From Mercenaria mercenaria (lineage: Eukaryota; Mollusca; Bivalvia; Venerida; Veneridae), in contig NC_069376.1 of the NCBI RefSeq assembly GCF_021730395.1, positions 14,851,001 through 14,915,000 on the forward strand: DNA of 64,000 nt, given 5' to 3'. A program made the translations under genes and the position numbers. The notes beneath the pieces were generated by a model, which saw nothing but the letters and a program-made list of their open reading frames with translations, had not been told where the DNA came from and ran no database searches. Positions 1 to 11,751 of the stretch are shown here, piece by piece. The number at the start of each line of letters is the position of its first letter. Position 1 is the first letter of the stretch.

Positions 1-371
1 TAGCTCAAAATTAGGAAACCCGTTGTGATATTAATGATAAATTCCATTTAGGAATTTCGTTTCTACATGAAAAGCATTTTTGAAACAACGCATGTTACCA
101 CGGGGCATTTCAAGCAGGATATAACATGTTGAAAATCGTCTTATAATGATTAGTGGCGAAAAGAAAGGGAAAGCCCTTATGAAAATTGGTTTGTCTTGCT
201 ACACTCTCCTTGTTATTTCTTATAGCTCAAGGTCATAGACTTGATTCAAAATACATAACAACAGACGCTTTGAAAAAGCAAAATATCCATAAATATCCAG
301 GTTAACAGTGTACAAACGGAGGATAATGCGAAATTATAAAGTGTAGTAACTTTTAAAATTCACTTAAATAC
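1..371. other. Intron of gene A running off the left edge
   Basis: AT-rich sequence after the donor of gene A exon 4. I see no exon with convincing splice sites and no recognisable repeat. Confidence 0.4.
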
Positions 372-608
372 CTTTATTCATTTTATACACTGCATTTGTG
401 AACTGATCTTTAACAACAGATGTGGTCAGAGTAATGTCTGCACCAACAATCTTTGACAGTGTTTTTGATGCTCTTGCAAGGTGGTCATTTACTTCTTCCC
501 CTTCGAACATACTCCAGATGTTAGATAACCCATTCAGTGATTTACTTTGAAATGGAAGCACTATTTTCCCAGACTCTACTGATAAATGTGATGTTTCTAA
601 ATCTTTCG
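372..608 (-). CDS. Gene A exon 4: second TRADD-N-like domain
   Basis: A 237-bp exon with acceptor 609-610 after a pyrimidine-rich tract and a GT donor at 370-371, phase 1 at both ends. It encodes one beta-alpha-beta unit: strand KIVLPFQSKSLNGL, helix around IWSMFEGEEVNDHLARAS, strand ADITLTTSVVKDQF. It is clearly related to gene B exon 6 (19256-19480), which has the same W-x-MF motif in the helix. The reading frame continues into an exon beyond the left edge. Confidence 0.68.
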
Positions 609-3600
609 CTGAAAGATAGTACAATAGTACACAATAACATAAAAGGTCTCAATAATATAAAAACAACAAAGCAGAATGATTCTAGTAACGTTCAATAAAT
701 GTCTATAAATAATGTCCCGAAAGTGTGATAAATCAAAATGTTAATCCACACATTAGACTTAAATTACCCAACAAATATACTTTTAATAAACATATACACA
801 CCAAAATATGCTTTCCAGTTTGTGATGTCACTGTTTGTAGAATAACTTTACCTTTTATACATTTATGAAAATCAAAATGCAAAAAAAAACTTAATTTAAT
901 TCAAGATTAACGATTAACAAATTATCAGTATCAGCTCTGAAAGAAACCGCTTTTACTAATTTATTAATGAATTTGAACCAGTTTGTGTTGCTATTGTTAC
1001 ACTCTGGTGCAAAAAAAAGAAACAACAAACTCATTTCTTCTGAACAAAACGATCATTTTGAAAAAAATATATACATTACTTACACAACGTTACCATAACC
1101 TTTTGCAGACTGGCAGGTACTATAGTCCACGATAGGGAGCAAGTGGAGTCAATTATTTTGCTGAGACTGTACGATATCTCTGAAAGACGTTCTTTGCTAT
1201 TAGCGCTATCCATATACTCCATTTGCTTTAACAGCCCTTCCAATGAAGAGCATTTTATTGGTATTCGGATGCTACCTTCCTGGGCAGGTCCAGGTATCGC
1301 GTTGGGAATATTATACATATCTGAAAACCAGAGCAGTAGATCGTCTATTAACTGAAGACATATGTCACCATGCCATCGAATTCTTTGTTCTATATTATGC
1401 TTGATTTCTTGTTCAGTAAAGTCGTTCTGATTCTGTATCATCTTAACGAAGTCGAACAATACATCCAGAGCTTTCTTTTCTTTTTCTTTATGGTCACACT
1501 TCGCTTCTATTATGGTCTTTAACTCTGCAATGTTATAAAACTTTTGATTTTAGTACATTTTTGTATTTACATATAATAAAAACAACTCGGTTATTATTAG
1601 TTACACTGCTTATTGGTGACAGGATACGGGATATACGCTGTCGAGGAAATCCGTATCAGGCGAGAGCTTCGCCTGTTATGGATTTTCGAGACAGCGTATA
1701 TCCCGTATCCTGTCACCAACAAGCAGTGTAACGATTTTATCTTGCCGACTACCCTTTACTTACATGCTATAATCAACACATTTTTGTAACTTAACAAAGC
1801 TACTTACATTGCAGACTGTTTGGTCATCATGTTTTGTTTATAGTTGATTTTTACCAGCCATAAAATGCACAATGACCTGTGTTTTGGTTAAATCACAAAA
1901 CACAAAACCTCATTTACACAGGTTAGGAACTGACTTAGATCAGAAACACTCCATCTCTTCGAAATTTTTCCGGATTGCACGAGGTCATAAATGTCTTAAT
2001 ACTTTCATCCCGTTTCCTGTTAAATCATTTATCTTGCACGTATATTAAATAATCCTACAACAAACAGCTGAGTAACAAACATGTCAATTCCTTTATTTCA
2101 ACTTCCAACTTAACTTCCAAAACAATATTTCTGCTTCCGTGTATGCCATAAAGAATTATTCCGCTTTTACGGCTAACTTATGTCAAACTTCATGAGCCAC
2201 AATTAAAGTAGCATGATATCGGCAAGAAAACACTAAATTTACTCTCGGAAACGATACTATCGCTGGAGCTAATATAAATAATCTGACTTGATTTAATTAC
2301 GTCAGAAGTGTGGCAGCCATTTTATTTTAATCAAAATTCATATCTGAAATATACTAGCAGGATATGGAATATATCCTGTCTCCACGTGACGTCTATTGAC
2401 CAATAGAAATGCAGGAAACTTGTAGGAGGCAAGATAAACAATCGTACCATGAAGTACAAATTACACCATAACAAGTACAGTTATTAAATATATTCACAAT
2501 TATAATTTTATGTAGATGAATAATTATTTTGAAAAGTTGCAATTCATTTGTTCGTTTCCAACTAACTATTGATATAAGTCAAATTACCATTCTCAGTATT
2601 TTGTTTCCAATGCCGTATTTGCAGCTCCTGTATTCTTTTAACTCTTGCTAGAAATAAAAATAAAAGACACTAAAAAACTGTATGCGATTTTCAATTTGAT
2701 TTAAGCGTACATTCTTCGGAATAAGTGTTTAAATGTTACAAAAATATATCCCTTTGGTCATAGTTGGTATAGTATTACCTTCTAAGCTTAATTGCATATA
2801 CATGTATGTATTTTATATTGGTCGAAGACTTTTGTGTATCAATCTATACGAAATCGCGGTATGTGCTTTTACCTAGAATATAAAACAAAAAATTAATGTC
2901 AATACTACGTTTAATGTATTTTAAACACATTTCGTCAACTCTGTTGCCAAAATACTTCATATCTTATTTTGTATCATTTAGAATGAATTTGCTAATCTAT
3001 TCTGTATTGGTCAAATAATTTTAAGTAAAGATTTTTAAACGAAATTCATTATCATGACACTAACTGAGAATTAAATAAACGTTTTTCATTATGTTTTTCT
3101 TAATCTGCGTGATTTCCAAATATAAGATCTACTTTCTAGAAATATATGACAACAAAACATCGATTGATTAACATTAAACCTTGAATTGTGTCCAGTTTGG
3201 TATTTACGTCCTGAAATTTGTTCTCTAGCTCTCGCAGCATTTCCTCCTTAAACTCATACAGTTGTTGTAAATGTTGTATAGCTGTATGAAAGTCAAATTG
3301 CACCGCATTAGAGTCGTTTATTATCCTTGTAAGCGTGTCTCTAGTTTGTTGGTCAAGTCCAGATGCCAGATCTTGAAGTGTTGTTACTAAATCAGCAGAT
3401 CTTGTTGTATATTCCGTTTCTTCCATCGACATTGCTGGTGGGTGCCCTTGATACTCATTTCTATTGTCTCGTAAGTAGCTTATTTGCAAACGTTCGTCCC
3501 TCTTAAGATTTGACCAAAACAATCTTTGAAGTACCAACGTTAGAAGCGATATATCCCATGTTTCTATGTCTGAATTTACTGTAGTGGGGTACGGGAAAAG

Positions 3601-3808
3601 ATGAAGACGCTGGGTTTCCGAGTGGCAATTCCGCTCCATCTGCCTTCTGTTATTCGGGATTGTAAGAATCGCATCTAATGTTGATCCTGTACGTTGAACT
3701 TCTCTTCGTACAACACCACGCAACACTAACAAAACGCCTTCACCGAGAAGAAGAATGTATCTTAAATATCTTTCATTTCCGTTTTCTGCCATTGTTGATA
3801 TTTCTTTA
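372..3808 (-). CDS. Gene A: HEPN / TRADD-N-like multidomain protein, 3' end outside the window
   Basis: Four exons read on the minus strand: 3808-3180 (coding from ATG at 3792), 2647-2588, 1524-1084 and 608-372. All have AG acceptors and GT donors, and every internal junction is phase 1, so they join in one frame of about 450 residues that continues past the left edge. Domains in order: a DZIP3-like HEPN domain (residues 1-205), a short charged linker, a helical segment followed by a beta-alpha-beta domain, and a second beta-alpha-beta domain. The last two resemble TRADD-N in pattern only. Gene B has the same exon order and near-equal exon lengths, so the two are tandem paralogues in the same orientation. 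HEPN domains are often RNA-binding or RNA-cutting; TRADD-N domains act as adaptors in death and immune signalling. The immune role is inferred. The splice model is mine and is not backed by transcripts. Confidence 0.72.
1084..1524 (-). CDS. Gene A exon 3: helical segment plus first TRADD-N-like domain
   Basis: The 441-bp exon runs from acceptor 1525-1526 to donor GTAAGT just below 1084, phase 1 at both ends. The first ~80 residues are helical and rich in Lys/Glu. The last ~65 form a beta-alpha-beta pattern: a strand with IRIPIKCSSLEGLL, a helix, and a strand with SLSWTIVPASLQ. The strand-Cys-Ser-Leu-helix-strand pattern is like TRADD-N and matches gene B exon 5 (19710-20171) in order and spacing. 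The TRADD-N assignment rests on pattern, not on a profile search. Confidence 0.65.
1600..1732. mobile_element. Short palindromic hairpin element (MITE-like) in a gene A intron
   Basis: The two halves are near-perfect inverted copies of each other, about 60 bp per arm, opening with GTTACACTGCTTATTGGTGA and ending with its complement. At the centre is a smaller hairpin, GGCGAGAGCTTCGCC. The whole element could fold into one long stem. Similar nested hairpins occur at 5297-5444 and 55642-55812. There is no coding capacity. Confidence 0.75.
2588..2647 (-). CDS. Gene A exon 2: 60-bp charged linker exon
   Basis: A 60-bp stretch bounded by a good acceptor (pyrimidine tract then AG, 2648-2649) and a GT donor (2586-2587). 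It reads in phase 1 on both sides and encodes about 19 charged, helix-prone residues (RVKRIQELQIRHWKQNTEN). It sits where gene B has two short helical exons, which supports it. Its small size makes it the least certain exon of gene A. Confidence 0.5.
3180..3808 (-). CDS. Gene A exon 1: DZIP3-like HEPN domain
   Basis: The exon begins after an acceptor at 3809-3810, with a short leader before ATG at 3790-3792, so a non-coding exon lies upstream. It ends at donor 3178-3179 in phase 1. The 204-residue product has the conserved opening NERYLRYILLLGEG, a central block with WDISLLTLVL, and the motif R111-NEYQG-H117. That is the Rx4-6H signature of HEPN domains, whose Arg and His form the ribonuclease site in active members. 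The C-terminal third is amphipathic helix. The overall pattern matches the DZIP3/hRUL138-like HEPN family, which is expanded in bivalves. Whether it cuts RNA cannot be told from sequence. Confidence 0.8.
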
Positions 3809-3870
3809 CTGAAAATAAAGGAAAAAAAGTCAAATACTAGGATACTGTCTTTTACTAAAATAAGCAAAAT

Positions 3871-5289
3871 AAGAGGGTCATGATGACCCCGAATCGCTCA
3901 CCTGAGTATATTGAACCACATATTTCAAATGGCAAACGGATGCTAAAATATTAGAAAATGGATCAGTAGGTCACATTTATGGTCACTAAAAGACAGTTTA
4001 AAGATTGGTGTGCAAAACTGTACATGTCATCCAAATTTCAAGGCTGGGTCTTAAAAAGAGTGGTCACAAGCAAAAGGTTACGCACGGACACAAGGCCGAC
4101 GTAGAACTCCTGACTTAGTTTTTGACCGCATTTGATCCAGTTTCGAACTTGACCTAGATATATCAAGATGAATATTCAGACCAATTTTCATACCGATCCC
4201 ACGAACAATATCGCCTCTAGAGAGGTCACATGGTTTTTCTGTTATTTTACCTAGTTTTTTAAGGCACATGGCCCAGTTTCGAACATGAATTAGATATCAT
4301 CAGGGTGAACATTCGGACCAATTTTTATGAAGATCCATTGAAAAGTATGAACTCTAGAGAGGTCACAATGTTTTTCTACTTTTAGACCTACTGACCTAGT
4401 TTTTGACTACAGTTGAACTAGTTTCGAACTTGACCTAGATATTATCAAGGTAAACATTCAAATTTTTATGAAGATCCATTGAAATGTGTGACCTCTTGGG
4501 AGGTCACAATGTTTCTCTATTTTTAGACCTACTGACCTAGTCTTTGTCCGCAGTTTGTCCAGGTTCAAACTTGACCTAGATATCATCAAGGCAAATATTC
4601 AGACCAACTTTCATACAGATCCTATGATAAATATCGCATCTAGAGAGCTCACAAGGTTTTTCTTTTAGTTGACCTAATGACCTAGTTTTTGATGGCACGT
4701 AACCCAGTTTCAAATGTGATCTAGATATTATCAAAGTAAACACTCTGACCAATTTTCGTAAAGAACCATTGAAAAGTTTAGCCTCTAGACAGGTCACAAG
4801 GTTTCTCTATTTTTAGACCTACTGACCTAGTTTTAGACCACACTTGACCCAGTTTCAAACTTGATCTAGATATTATTAAGGTGAACATTCTGACCAATTT
4901 TCATGAAGATCCATTGAAAAATATGGCCTCTAGAGAGGTCACACGGACTTTCTATTTTTAGACAAACTGACCTAGTTTTGGACTGCACGTGACCTAGTTT
5001 CAAACGTGACATAGATATCATCAAATCAAAATCATGGCCTCTAGGGAGGTCACAAGGATTTTCTTTTTTTAGATCTACTGACCTAGTTTTGAACCGCACA
5101 TAACCCAGTTTCAAACTTGACCTAGATATAATCATGATGAAAATTCTGACCAACTTTCTTTAAGATCCCATGAAAAGTGTAACCTCTAGAGCGGTCACAA
5201 ACAAAAGTTTACGCACGCATGGACGGACGACGGACGTTGCGCGATCACAAAATCCCACCTTGTCACTTTGTGACAGGTGAGCTAAAAAG
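3871..5289. repeat. Repeat element with about eight 143-bp tandem units
   Basis: It begins GAGGGTCATGATGACC followed by GCTCACCTGAG and ends near GACAGGTGAGCTAAAAA, so the tips carry a short inverted CTCACCTG/CAGGTGAG motif. The interior is tandem copies of a unit containing CTCTAGAGAGGTCACA, found near 4213, 4350, 4492, 4639, 4782, 4925, 5037 and 5183. The spacing is about 143 bp, apart from one short unit of 112. The same left end starts another element at 48038. Reading frames inside are repeat shadows. It lies just upstream of gene A exon 1. Confidence 0.75.
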
Positions 5290-5296
5290 TACATAG

Positions 5297-5444
5297 AGGA
5301 TATTACATGAGTGTCTTTTCATACTGAATTTATTATACGAGTTGAATAAAATAATAGATACGAGGCTGTGCCGAGCATTTTATCAATTTTATTCAACGAG
5401 TTTATTTAATTCAGTATTGAAAGTCACATTATGTAATATTCTTT
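5297..5444. mobile_element. Short palindromic hairpin element
   Basis: Inverted arms, with ACTGAATTTATTATACGAGT on the left answered by ACGAGTTTATTTAATTCAGT on the right, enclose the small central hairpin CGAGGCTGTGCCGAG. The arms extend outward to GATATTAC/GTAATATT. The architecture matches the elements at 1600-1732 and 55642-55812. Confidence 0.65.
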
Positions 5445-5567
5445 TAATCACATGTCAGCTTTTCCAATGGAAACATAAAAAATCTACTTTCTTTTGCTAT
5501 ATAAACATGATAAACATTATTTCTCCAACGTCTCCAATACTATAAATGACGTCGACGTCAAAGATTT

Positions 5568-5852
5568 ATTTTGTTTGTTTTTGGGTTTAACGCGGATTTT
5601 TAATAGTATTTCAGTCATTTAACGGCGGGCAGTTAACCTAACCAGTGTTCCTGGATTCTGTACCAGTACAAACCTGTTCTCCGCAAGTAACCGCCAACTT
5701 CCCCACATGAATCAGAGGTGGAGGACTAATGATTTCAGACACAGTGTCGTTAATCAAATAGTCACGGAGAACATACGCCCCGCCCTAGAATCGAACTCAC
5801 GACCCCGCGATCCGTAGACCAACGCTCTTACCTACTGAGTAAAGCGGGCTGG
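5568..5852 (-). mobile_element. tRNA-derived SINE, minus strand
   Basis: Read on the minus strand from about 5852, the head is tRNA-like, with an A box (TTTACTCAGTAGGTAAGAGC) and a B box (GTGAGTTCGATTC) at tRNA spacing. A unique body with AGGAACACTGGTTAGG follows. The tail is GCGTTAAACCCAAAAACAAA, close to the tail GTTAAACCCAACAAAAAC of the SINE at 29580. It is not a tRNA gene because the head lacks clean acceptor-stem pairing and runs into the SINE body. Confidence 0.75.
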
Positions 5853-6934
5853 CTTCATTTATAAATAATGGCTTTATTACCCTCCTGCGGCGTCAAACAT
5901 GTGATAAAGGAGCTTTCAAATGTATAATCCTGGACGTTAAGATCGTGTTTAAAGGTTTAAATCGCATATGATAAAATTTTAGCCTTTCTTAATGTCAGAA
6001 CCCAGCTTGTATTTCAGGCCTCAATTAAGGGTACTAAAATATGTTTGAATCTTGCAACAGCCGTACAAACCATTAGAAGTACGAATCTAGGGCAAATACC
6101 TTAATCTATTACAGTAACTTTAGAAAATAGCTTTAGTACAAGTACGGTACAAAGATTGTAGAGACATAGCAGAGAGACCACAGATTATTAATATATAAAT
6201 TGCGAGACTAACCTCTAACCGAGTCGTGACGATTTGTCTAACCGAGTCGTGACGATTTGACAAAGCGATTATTTGATTATTCGAAAATCGATATACAACT
6301 TCACTTCTCTTTGAAAAAAAAATGCAAGATCAATATGCGTTCCCTAAGAATGCAATCCAATTTGAGCTGAATTTTTCAAAGTTTGATTATTGTTCTTGTA
6401 GGCTTTGTTTTATTCATTATAGCACAGCTAATTTATTTTGTTTTTAAGTGTGTCAGTTCTCATTGTAATATACTTGTATCTCTTTTGAAATGAACGTGCG
6501 TTTATAGGCTGTTCAGGCATTTGCTTCCCTAATATCTAAAGTTACTTATAAATAGTCCTTGGAACGAAATTGGTAAATTCTTTGATGATAACAATAGCTC
6601 ATAAATTGGCGTATATGTATGGCTGAATATACCTTGACATAATTTAGGACCACAAATAACCTAAAACAATCATTTATCAACACATAAAATCATGATATGC
6701 TTTCTTAATGCATACAGTCAAACTCATTACAGTCATATCATTTTATTCCAAGTTATAATGTAGAAATGCATCTGTCAATATAGTCTATACATCTCCTTGT
6801 TTACGAACTGACTTCAAATTCCAATAGATGTAAAGGATTTTACATATGCATTGAAGTATGCAGTCTCTTAGAACCTTTCAGCACGTTTATACAAAAGACA
6901 AAATAGGTAATGTTTATAATATTATTTGAAACTA
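5853..6934. other. Intergenic, no gene seen
   Basis: AT-rich unique-looking DNA. The only structure noticed is a 25-bp unit with CTAACCGAGTCGTGACGATT repeated twice in tandem at about 6211-6260. Confidence 0.4.
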
Positions 6935-7060
6935 AGCCGGTGCTAGGCGGCATGAGAGGTGTTGCACATTACATTACCTCTCATGAACACACTCAATCAA
7001 ACTGAGTCTGCTATTATTCAACTTGGTTGCATTCTATGCTTCCACAGATTGTATTAGCAT
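6935..7060 (+). repeat. Dispersed repeat block, GGTGCTAG / CTCAATCAAAC type
   Basis: Contains GGTGCTAGGCGGC, GAGAGGTGTTGCAC, CATTACCTCTCATGAACA and CTCAATCAAACTGAGTCTGC, followed by TTGGTTGCATTCTATGCTTC. The same ordered motifs recur at 20325-20445 (+), 13905-13980 (minus) and, more diverged, inside each unit of the 643-bp array at 26192. Confidence 0.6.
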
Positions 7061-7452
7061 TCCGTTTTGTTTAGACTAGTATATCAGTTTTTAAAAAATG
7101 TACAAACAGTCTTTGGTCTACTGATTGACTAATTGTAAATAAAACAATTAAAATGGCGCCCGCAAGTTTGTATTTTTCAAATGTAACTGTATATATGCAA
7201 TATCTGTCTTAAATCAAAATAAAAATAACTGCTGGAGCTAATGAGTGTATACTGTCACAGCACAATTTCGAGCAATTCAAAGTCCAAAACAAGCACTCCA
7301 TGTAAATTGTCCGATTCTCCTCTTATGTTTGTTAATTTATCTCTCACGAGGATATAAATGAAAAATGAACTGAGAGTGGGGAGGCTCCCGTATATACCCT
7401 CACTCGGTGTTATGCTCCTCGCTGATGACGCCCTCGTTTTTAATCCCCCCAC

Positions 7453-7462
<10 letters not shown>

Positions 7463-7499
<37 letters not shown>

Positions 7500-7541
7500 C
7501 ACACACACACAGGCACACACACACACACACACACCCCTACC
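7463..7541. repeat. (AC)n microsatellite
   Basis: About 75 bp of nearly pure AC dinucleotide. Open frames of Thr-His or Cys-Val across it are artefacts. Confidence 0.95.
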
Positions 7542-7821
7542 TCTTAATCAAATAGCTCTTTCTGCATCCGGTCTTGTATTTTAAAATTTGTGATAAATTT
7601 CAAATTACTTAGCGTGATCGTTTTATTAATCTTATCATGTAAAGGATTGTTTTGGTTAAAATAATGTTACATGATACACAGGTATGACATTCGTTCGAAT
7701 ATAATTTGTATGAAATATTTGTTTTCAGTTAAATAAACAACATCTGTAAAGATAACTTCCTTATATAAACTTAACACACAAACCTTGAGTGGTTTAAACA
7801 TTGAATCAATAGTGTTCAGTA

Positions 7822-8971
7822 CGGTGTTCCGTTTGGACAATCGTGACTTTTACTTAATAATAAACCGCGATGTTTGATGGTACGATGACGAAAACGCGAT
7901 GGCACGATTATGAAACAACCATGGTACGATGGTGAAAACGCGATGGCACAATGAATGATAGTGAAATGTCGATGTAATATCGCGTTTCCATCATCGTACC
8001 ATCGCGCTTTCACCATCATATCATCTTACCATCGCGTTTTCATCATCGTACCATCGCGTCATCGCGTTTTCATCATCGTACCATCGCGTTATCACCATCG
8101 TGTTATCACCATCATGCCATCGCATTTTTACCATCGTACCATCGCCTTCCGGTGGTTATGCGCAGTGGTACAGTATATGTGTCAGTAAAATACAGACTGG
8201 ATACAATCTCATTTTCACATTGCACTATGTATATTCTGCATCCTAACAAGAATAAGTTGAGTTTGAATAATACCATGTGACTATTATACCCTGCTTTTCA
8301 TTTACTTTCAAGCATAAATAAAATACAAAGGACGTGGCCTTGAAGATTTTACAGTTTAAATGAACTGAGCACTGAACATTTTGTAAAATATTTTGCAAAA
8401 CAGCAGAATCTAAATGGTAAATTTCGTCTAACAAAATACATTGAAATATATATATCTATTGTTGACGAAAATACAGGTGTACGGGACTACGGGAAGGCGA
8501 TATTACGATGGTGAAACCGCGATGGTACGATGGTGAAAACGCGATGACACGATGGTGAAACCACGATGGTACGATGATGGTAACGCAATGGTACGATGGT
8601 GTAAACGCGATGGTACGATGATGAAAACGCGATGTTACGATGGCGAAACCACGATGGTACGATGATGATAACGCGATAGTACGACTGTGAAAACGCAATA
8701 TGGCACTATGGTACGATGATGAAAACGCGATAGCACGATGGTGCGACGGTGAAAATGCGATGGTACGATGATGAAAAGGCGATATTACATCGACATCTTA
8801 CCATCGTACCATCGCACCATCGCGATTTCATCATCGTGTCATCGCGTTTTCACCATCGTACCATCGATGTTTCATCATCGTGCCATTGCACCATCGCGTT
8901 TTCGTCATCGTACCATCGTGCATCGCGGTTTAGTATTAAATAAAAGTCACGATTATCCAAACGGAACACCG
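7822..8971. mobile_element. 1.15-kb foldback element with TA flanks and 22-bp minisatellite arms
   Basis: The left end CGGTGTTCCGTTTGGACAAT (from 7822) is inverted at the right end (to 8971), and both tips are flanked by TA. The terminal repeats are about 50 bp. Inside them lie arrays of a unit close to CATCGTACCATCGCGTTTTC plus AC, 22 bp, facing opposite ways on the two sides (about 7870-8150, 8490-8930). Some 300 bp of non-repetitive DNA (about 8160-8460) sits in the middle. TA flanks and inverted ends suggest a Tc1/mariner-type non-autonomous element; the long repeated arms recall Foldback elements. There is no transposase. Long frames rich in His-Arg here are repeat translations. Confidence 0.8.
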
Positions 8972-8973
8972 TA

Positions 8974-11700
8974 GTTTATCTAACTGTAAAACATTTATAC
9001 ACCTAACAAGGAACAATTACTCTTTATAGATATCAAAATCGCTAAGCCAATATTCTAGAACAAGAAACATTTTTAATGATTAATGTATACAGATTAGTAA
9101 AAGAAACACATAAACGTTACCTTCTAAATATCGTTTTGATAATCCATATTGCATATGAATTAATTTTAATCTTTTAACATGTATGCGCATGCGTGCACTA
9201 ATTGAAACGGATAGGTTCACTGGCGGAATGGGACAGGTAGGTTCACTGGCGGACCGGGAGAGAATTGCCGTTTAATTAGAACATAAGAATTTTTAGTGTT
9301 TGCTCTTAGGAATGTTTTAAATCAAAATTGTGTTTTTAAACTATTTATTATTGATAGTATCATGTGGAATTTAATCTTGAAGTTATAGTAAAATGGATAC
9401 TCAAACTGAGCCGAGACCGAAAAGTGTTTTCCTAACATAAGGCCTGGTTATTAAGTTAGCAACGTCGTTAGGCGGGTGAAAATGCGGCTGGATGTACGGC
9501 GTCAAATTCATTTTGTTCACGCAAAAATTTTACTTTAATGAATCTTTGTTTGTCTAGGATTATTGAGGGACCAGGGCAGCGATATTAACACTTTGACACA
9601 GCAAAATAAAACTCTGTGTGCAGTTGGGCCTACGGTACGTTTGTAGGTATGTGGATTTTAAAGGTTTCTGTTCATTACGTAAGTTACGTAAAGTAGTGAA
9701 CGTTTCTACCGACGTGTGTATTTTTTTACTGTCCATGCGTGCTTTAAATATTTGTACAAGAAAAAACAACATTTGTATCAAAGAGCTATAAAATAAATGT
9801 ATTTTATAGTTCTTTGTTTGTATGTATGTGATAACTATTATCATGTTTTTGTTTTTTGACAAGGTTACGCATTATGTACTCAAGTGATCAGAGAAAATCT
9901 CTTTAAAAATAAATCTACAATGTACAAAAATTTGACTAACCGCACATTCAATTAAGGTAGTGCTCCCATAATCATGAACAGTCAGTAAATTACGTTTTTT
10001 TTTCGTGTGCAATATCGGCATTATCCGTGTACATTATCGGTATTTTCCGTGTACATTATCGGTATTTTCCGGGTGCCACATCGGTAATGTCGTTGTGCAA
10101 TATCGTTTTTTCCCTGCCCAGTGCAATATCGGCAATATTTTGTTTTAAAGGAAGGCCATATACTAAAGTGCATAACAAGAGTACGTCGTCCGGAAACTGT
10201 ATAGTACCCTACTTGGCTTAAAAGAACTGTAAGACTTTAAGAATACATGGGAATAAAATAACGTATAGTGAAACAGTAAAAACAAATTGGCGGATGTGTC
10301 AAACTTGAAATTAATTTACTTATTTCTGAATAATGAAAAAAAAACCATTTTCTACATCTTACACTCACTATTCTATTTAAAAGACCATTTGATTAATAAC
10401 TAGTTCAGCAGTATGTAAAAGACGTCATAAACACACTAAAATGGCTGCCTCCATGATCAGCCGTTTTCGTAAATTTCAAACTGCCTTATCTTTTTTAGAC
10501 ATTTTTCCAGTGTTGTGAAAGACTTGGAAATAGGGTCGCTAAGTTATTATCAGGCATTCCTTGTCCTTTTACATATTGCTTTTAATACTGTTTAATAACT
10601 GGGTTACCTTCCTGTAGCTCAAGTCGACCTGCATATATCTGAAGAAATACTAATTTAAGGTATCCGATCCACATGAAAATAACATTTCGATAACTGGTAT
10701 TATATCGTTTGAAAGAGTTGCAACTGCTGAACAAGAATTAGTAAATAAGGCGATCATTATAACATGGACGAATTACTTGTCATGGTTTTGTACTGCAAAA
10801 TGATAAATCTGACACTTTTATAAATGGATATCAGTCTGTTGAAATATCATTGAATATTTACTTACTTTTTTATTTTGCTTGCTTTTATTCCATGCTTCCA
10901 GTACATATTTCTTTTTGATTTCAAAGGAATTCTTTTCTAAAGCGCAATCGTGAATGTACAAATATTCCTTAAATAAATTAATCTGAAGTAAAATTCACTA
11001 GAATTCGGTATTTAATCGTTAGAACATATCAAACACATTCAGGAGAGCATCCCGAATTTTACACTTTCCTGCGTATAACGCTAGCGATCTGTCTCAAAAT
11101 AGTATGGTCATATTACAGAAAAAACCTGGATGTAACTACAATTGTATTAGTAGCTTCAAACTCTCTAAAAACATTCGAGTTAAAAGCCTTTGCAAAATCT
11201 TAATTTGCAGGCAGCGGACATCCGGTTCTTCCAAAAGTCGACTCATTCCTACTTCCATTCATTGACAAAAGAAACAGTCAATATGTCATCAAATAATAAC
11301 CAAGACAAGGAAGATCTATGGAAAAGGAAACTTGGTCTGAATGAGTATTTCATGACTTAAAGAAATGGGCGACAATCTTCCATACCCAGTCGCACGTGCT
11401 TCCTAGGATATATTACTCCATTGCAATAATTAACAGATTTAAATGAAAGAAAATTTACCAATATATGGTTTCTTATTCTGTTTAAGGAAGGAATTGGCCA
11501 AGAACGGTCTATGTTGTCCTAAAGATAATATAAGAAAAGATTATATTATTATAGGCGACATGTCAGCAAGAAAAAATATAAGGTCATCTGAACACTAAAT
11601 ATTTAACACAAGCATAACATATTTACCTACTGGGTCATATATATACAGTAACACAGATTAACTGTACGGATGTTATCTATTAGGTAAGCTTAGTAAGTTT
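8974..11700. other. Intergenic, about 2.7 kb, no gene seen
   Basis: AT-rich. Small local repeats: TAGGTTCACTGGCGGA twice near 9213-9256, and a short array of TATCGGTATTTTCCG-like units at 10015-10130. No convincing exon on either strand. Confidence 0.4.
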
Positions 11701-11702
11701 AT

Positions 11703-11708
11703 TTTATT
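11703..11708 (-). promoter_or_regulatory. Likely polyadenylation signal of the C1q gene
   Basis: AATAAA on the minus strand, about 45 bp downstream of the C1q stop codon. It is the canonical hexamer at a usual distance for a short 3' UTR. Confidence 0.55.
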
Positions 11709-11751
11709 CCAAGTGGTTTATTCAAATGTGCAAATTCCTTTAGGTTCATAA

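Noticed and set aside
1143-1355. 70-codon plus-strand frame
   Set aside because: Antisense shadow of gene A exon 3.
4213-5200. Regular direct repeats as a CRISPR array
   Set aside because: Units of ~143 bp are similar along their whole length with no unique spacers, and the host is eukaryotic.
5770-5852. tRNA gene on the minus strand
   Set aside because: It is the head of a SINE, followed by the SINE body and tail.
7255-7555. Open frames of Cys/Val or Thr/His on both strands
   Set aside because: They are translations of the (AC)n microsatellite.
7816-8974. Several His/Arg/Ser-rich open frames
   Set aside because: They follow the 22-bp repeat of the foldback element and change frame with the array.
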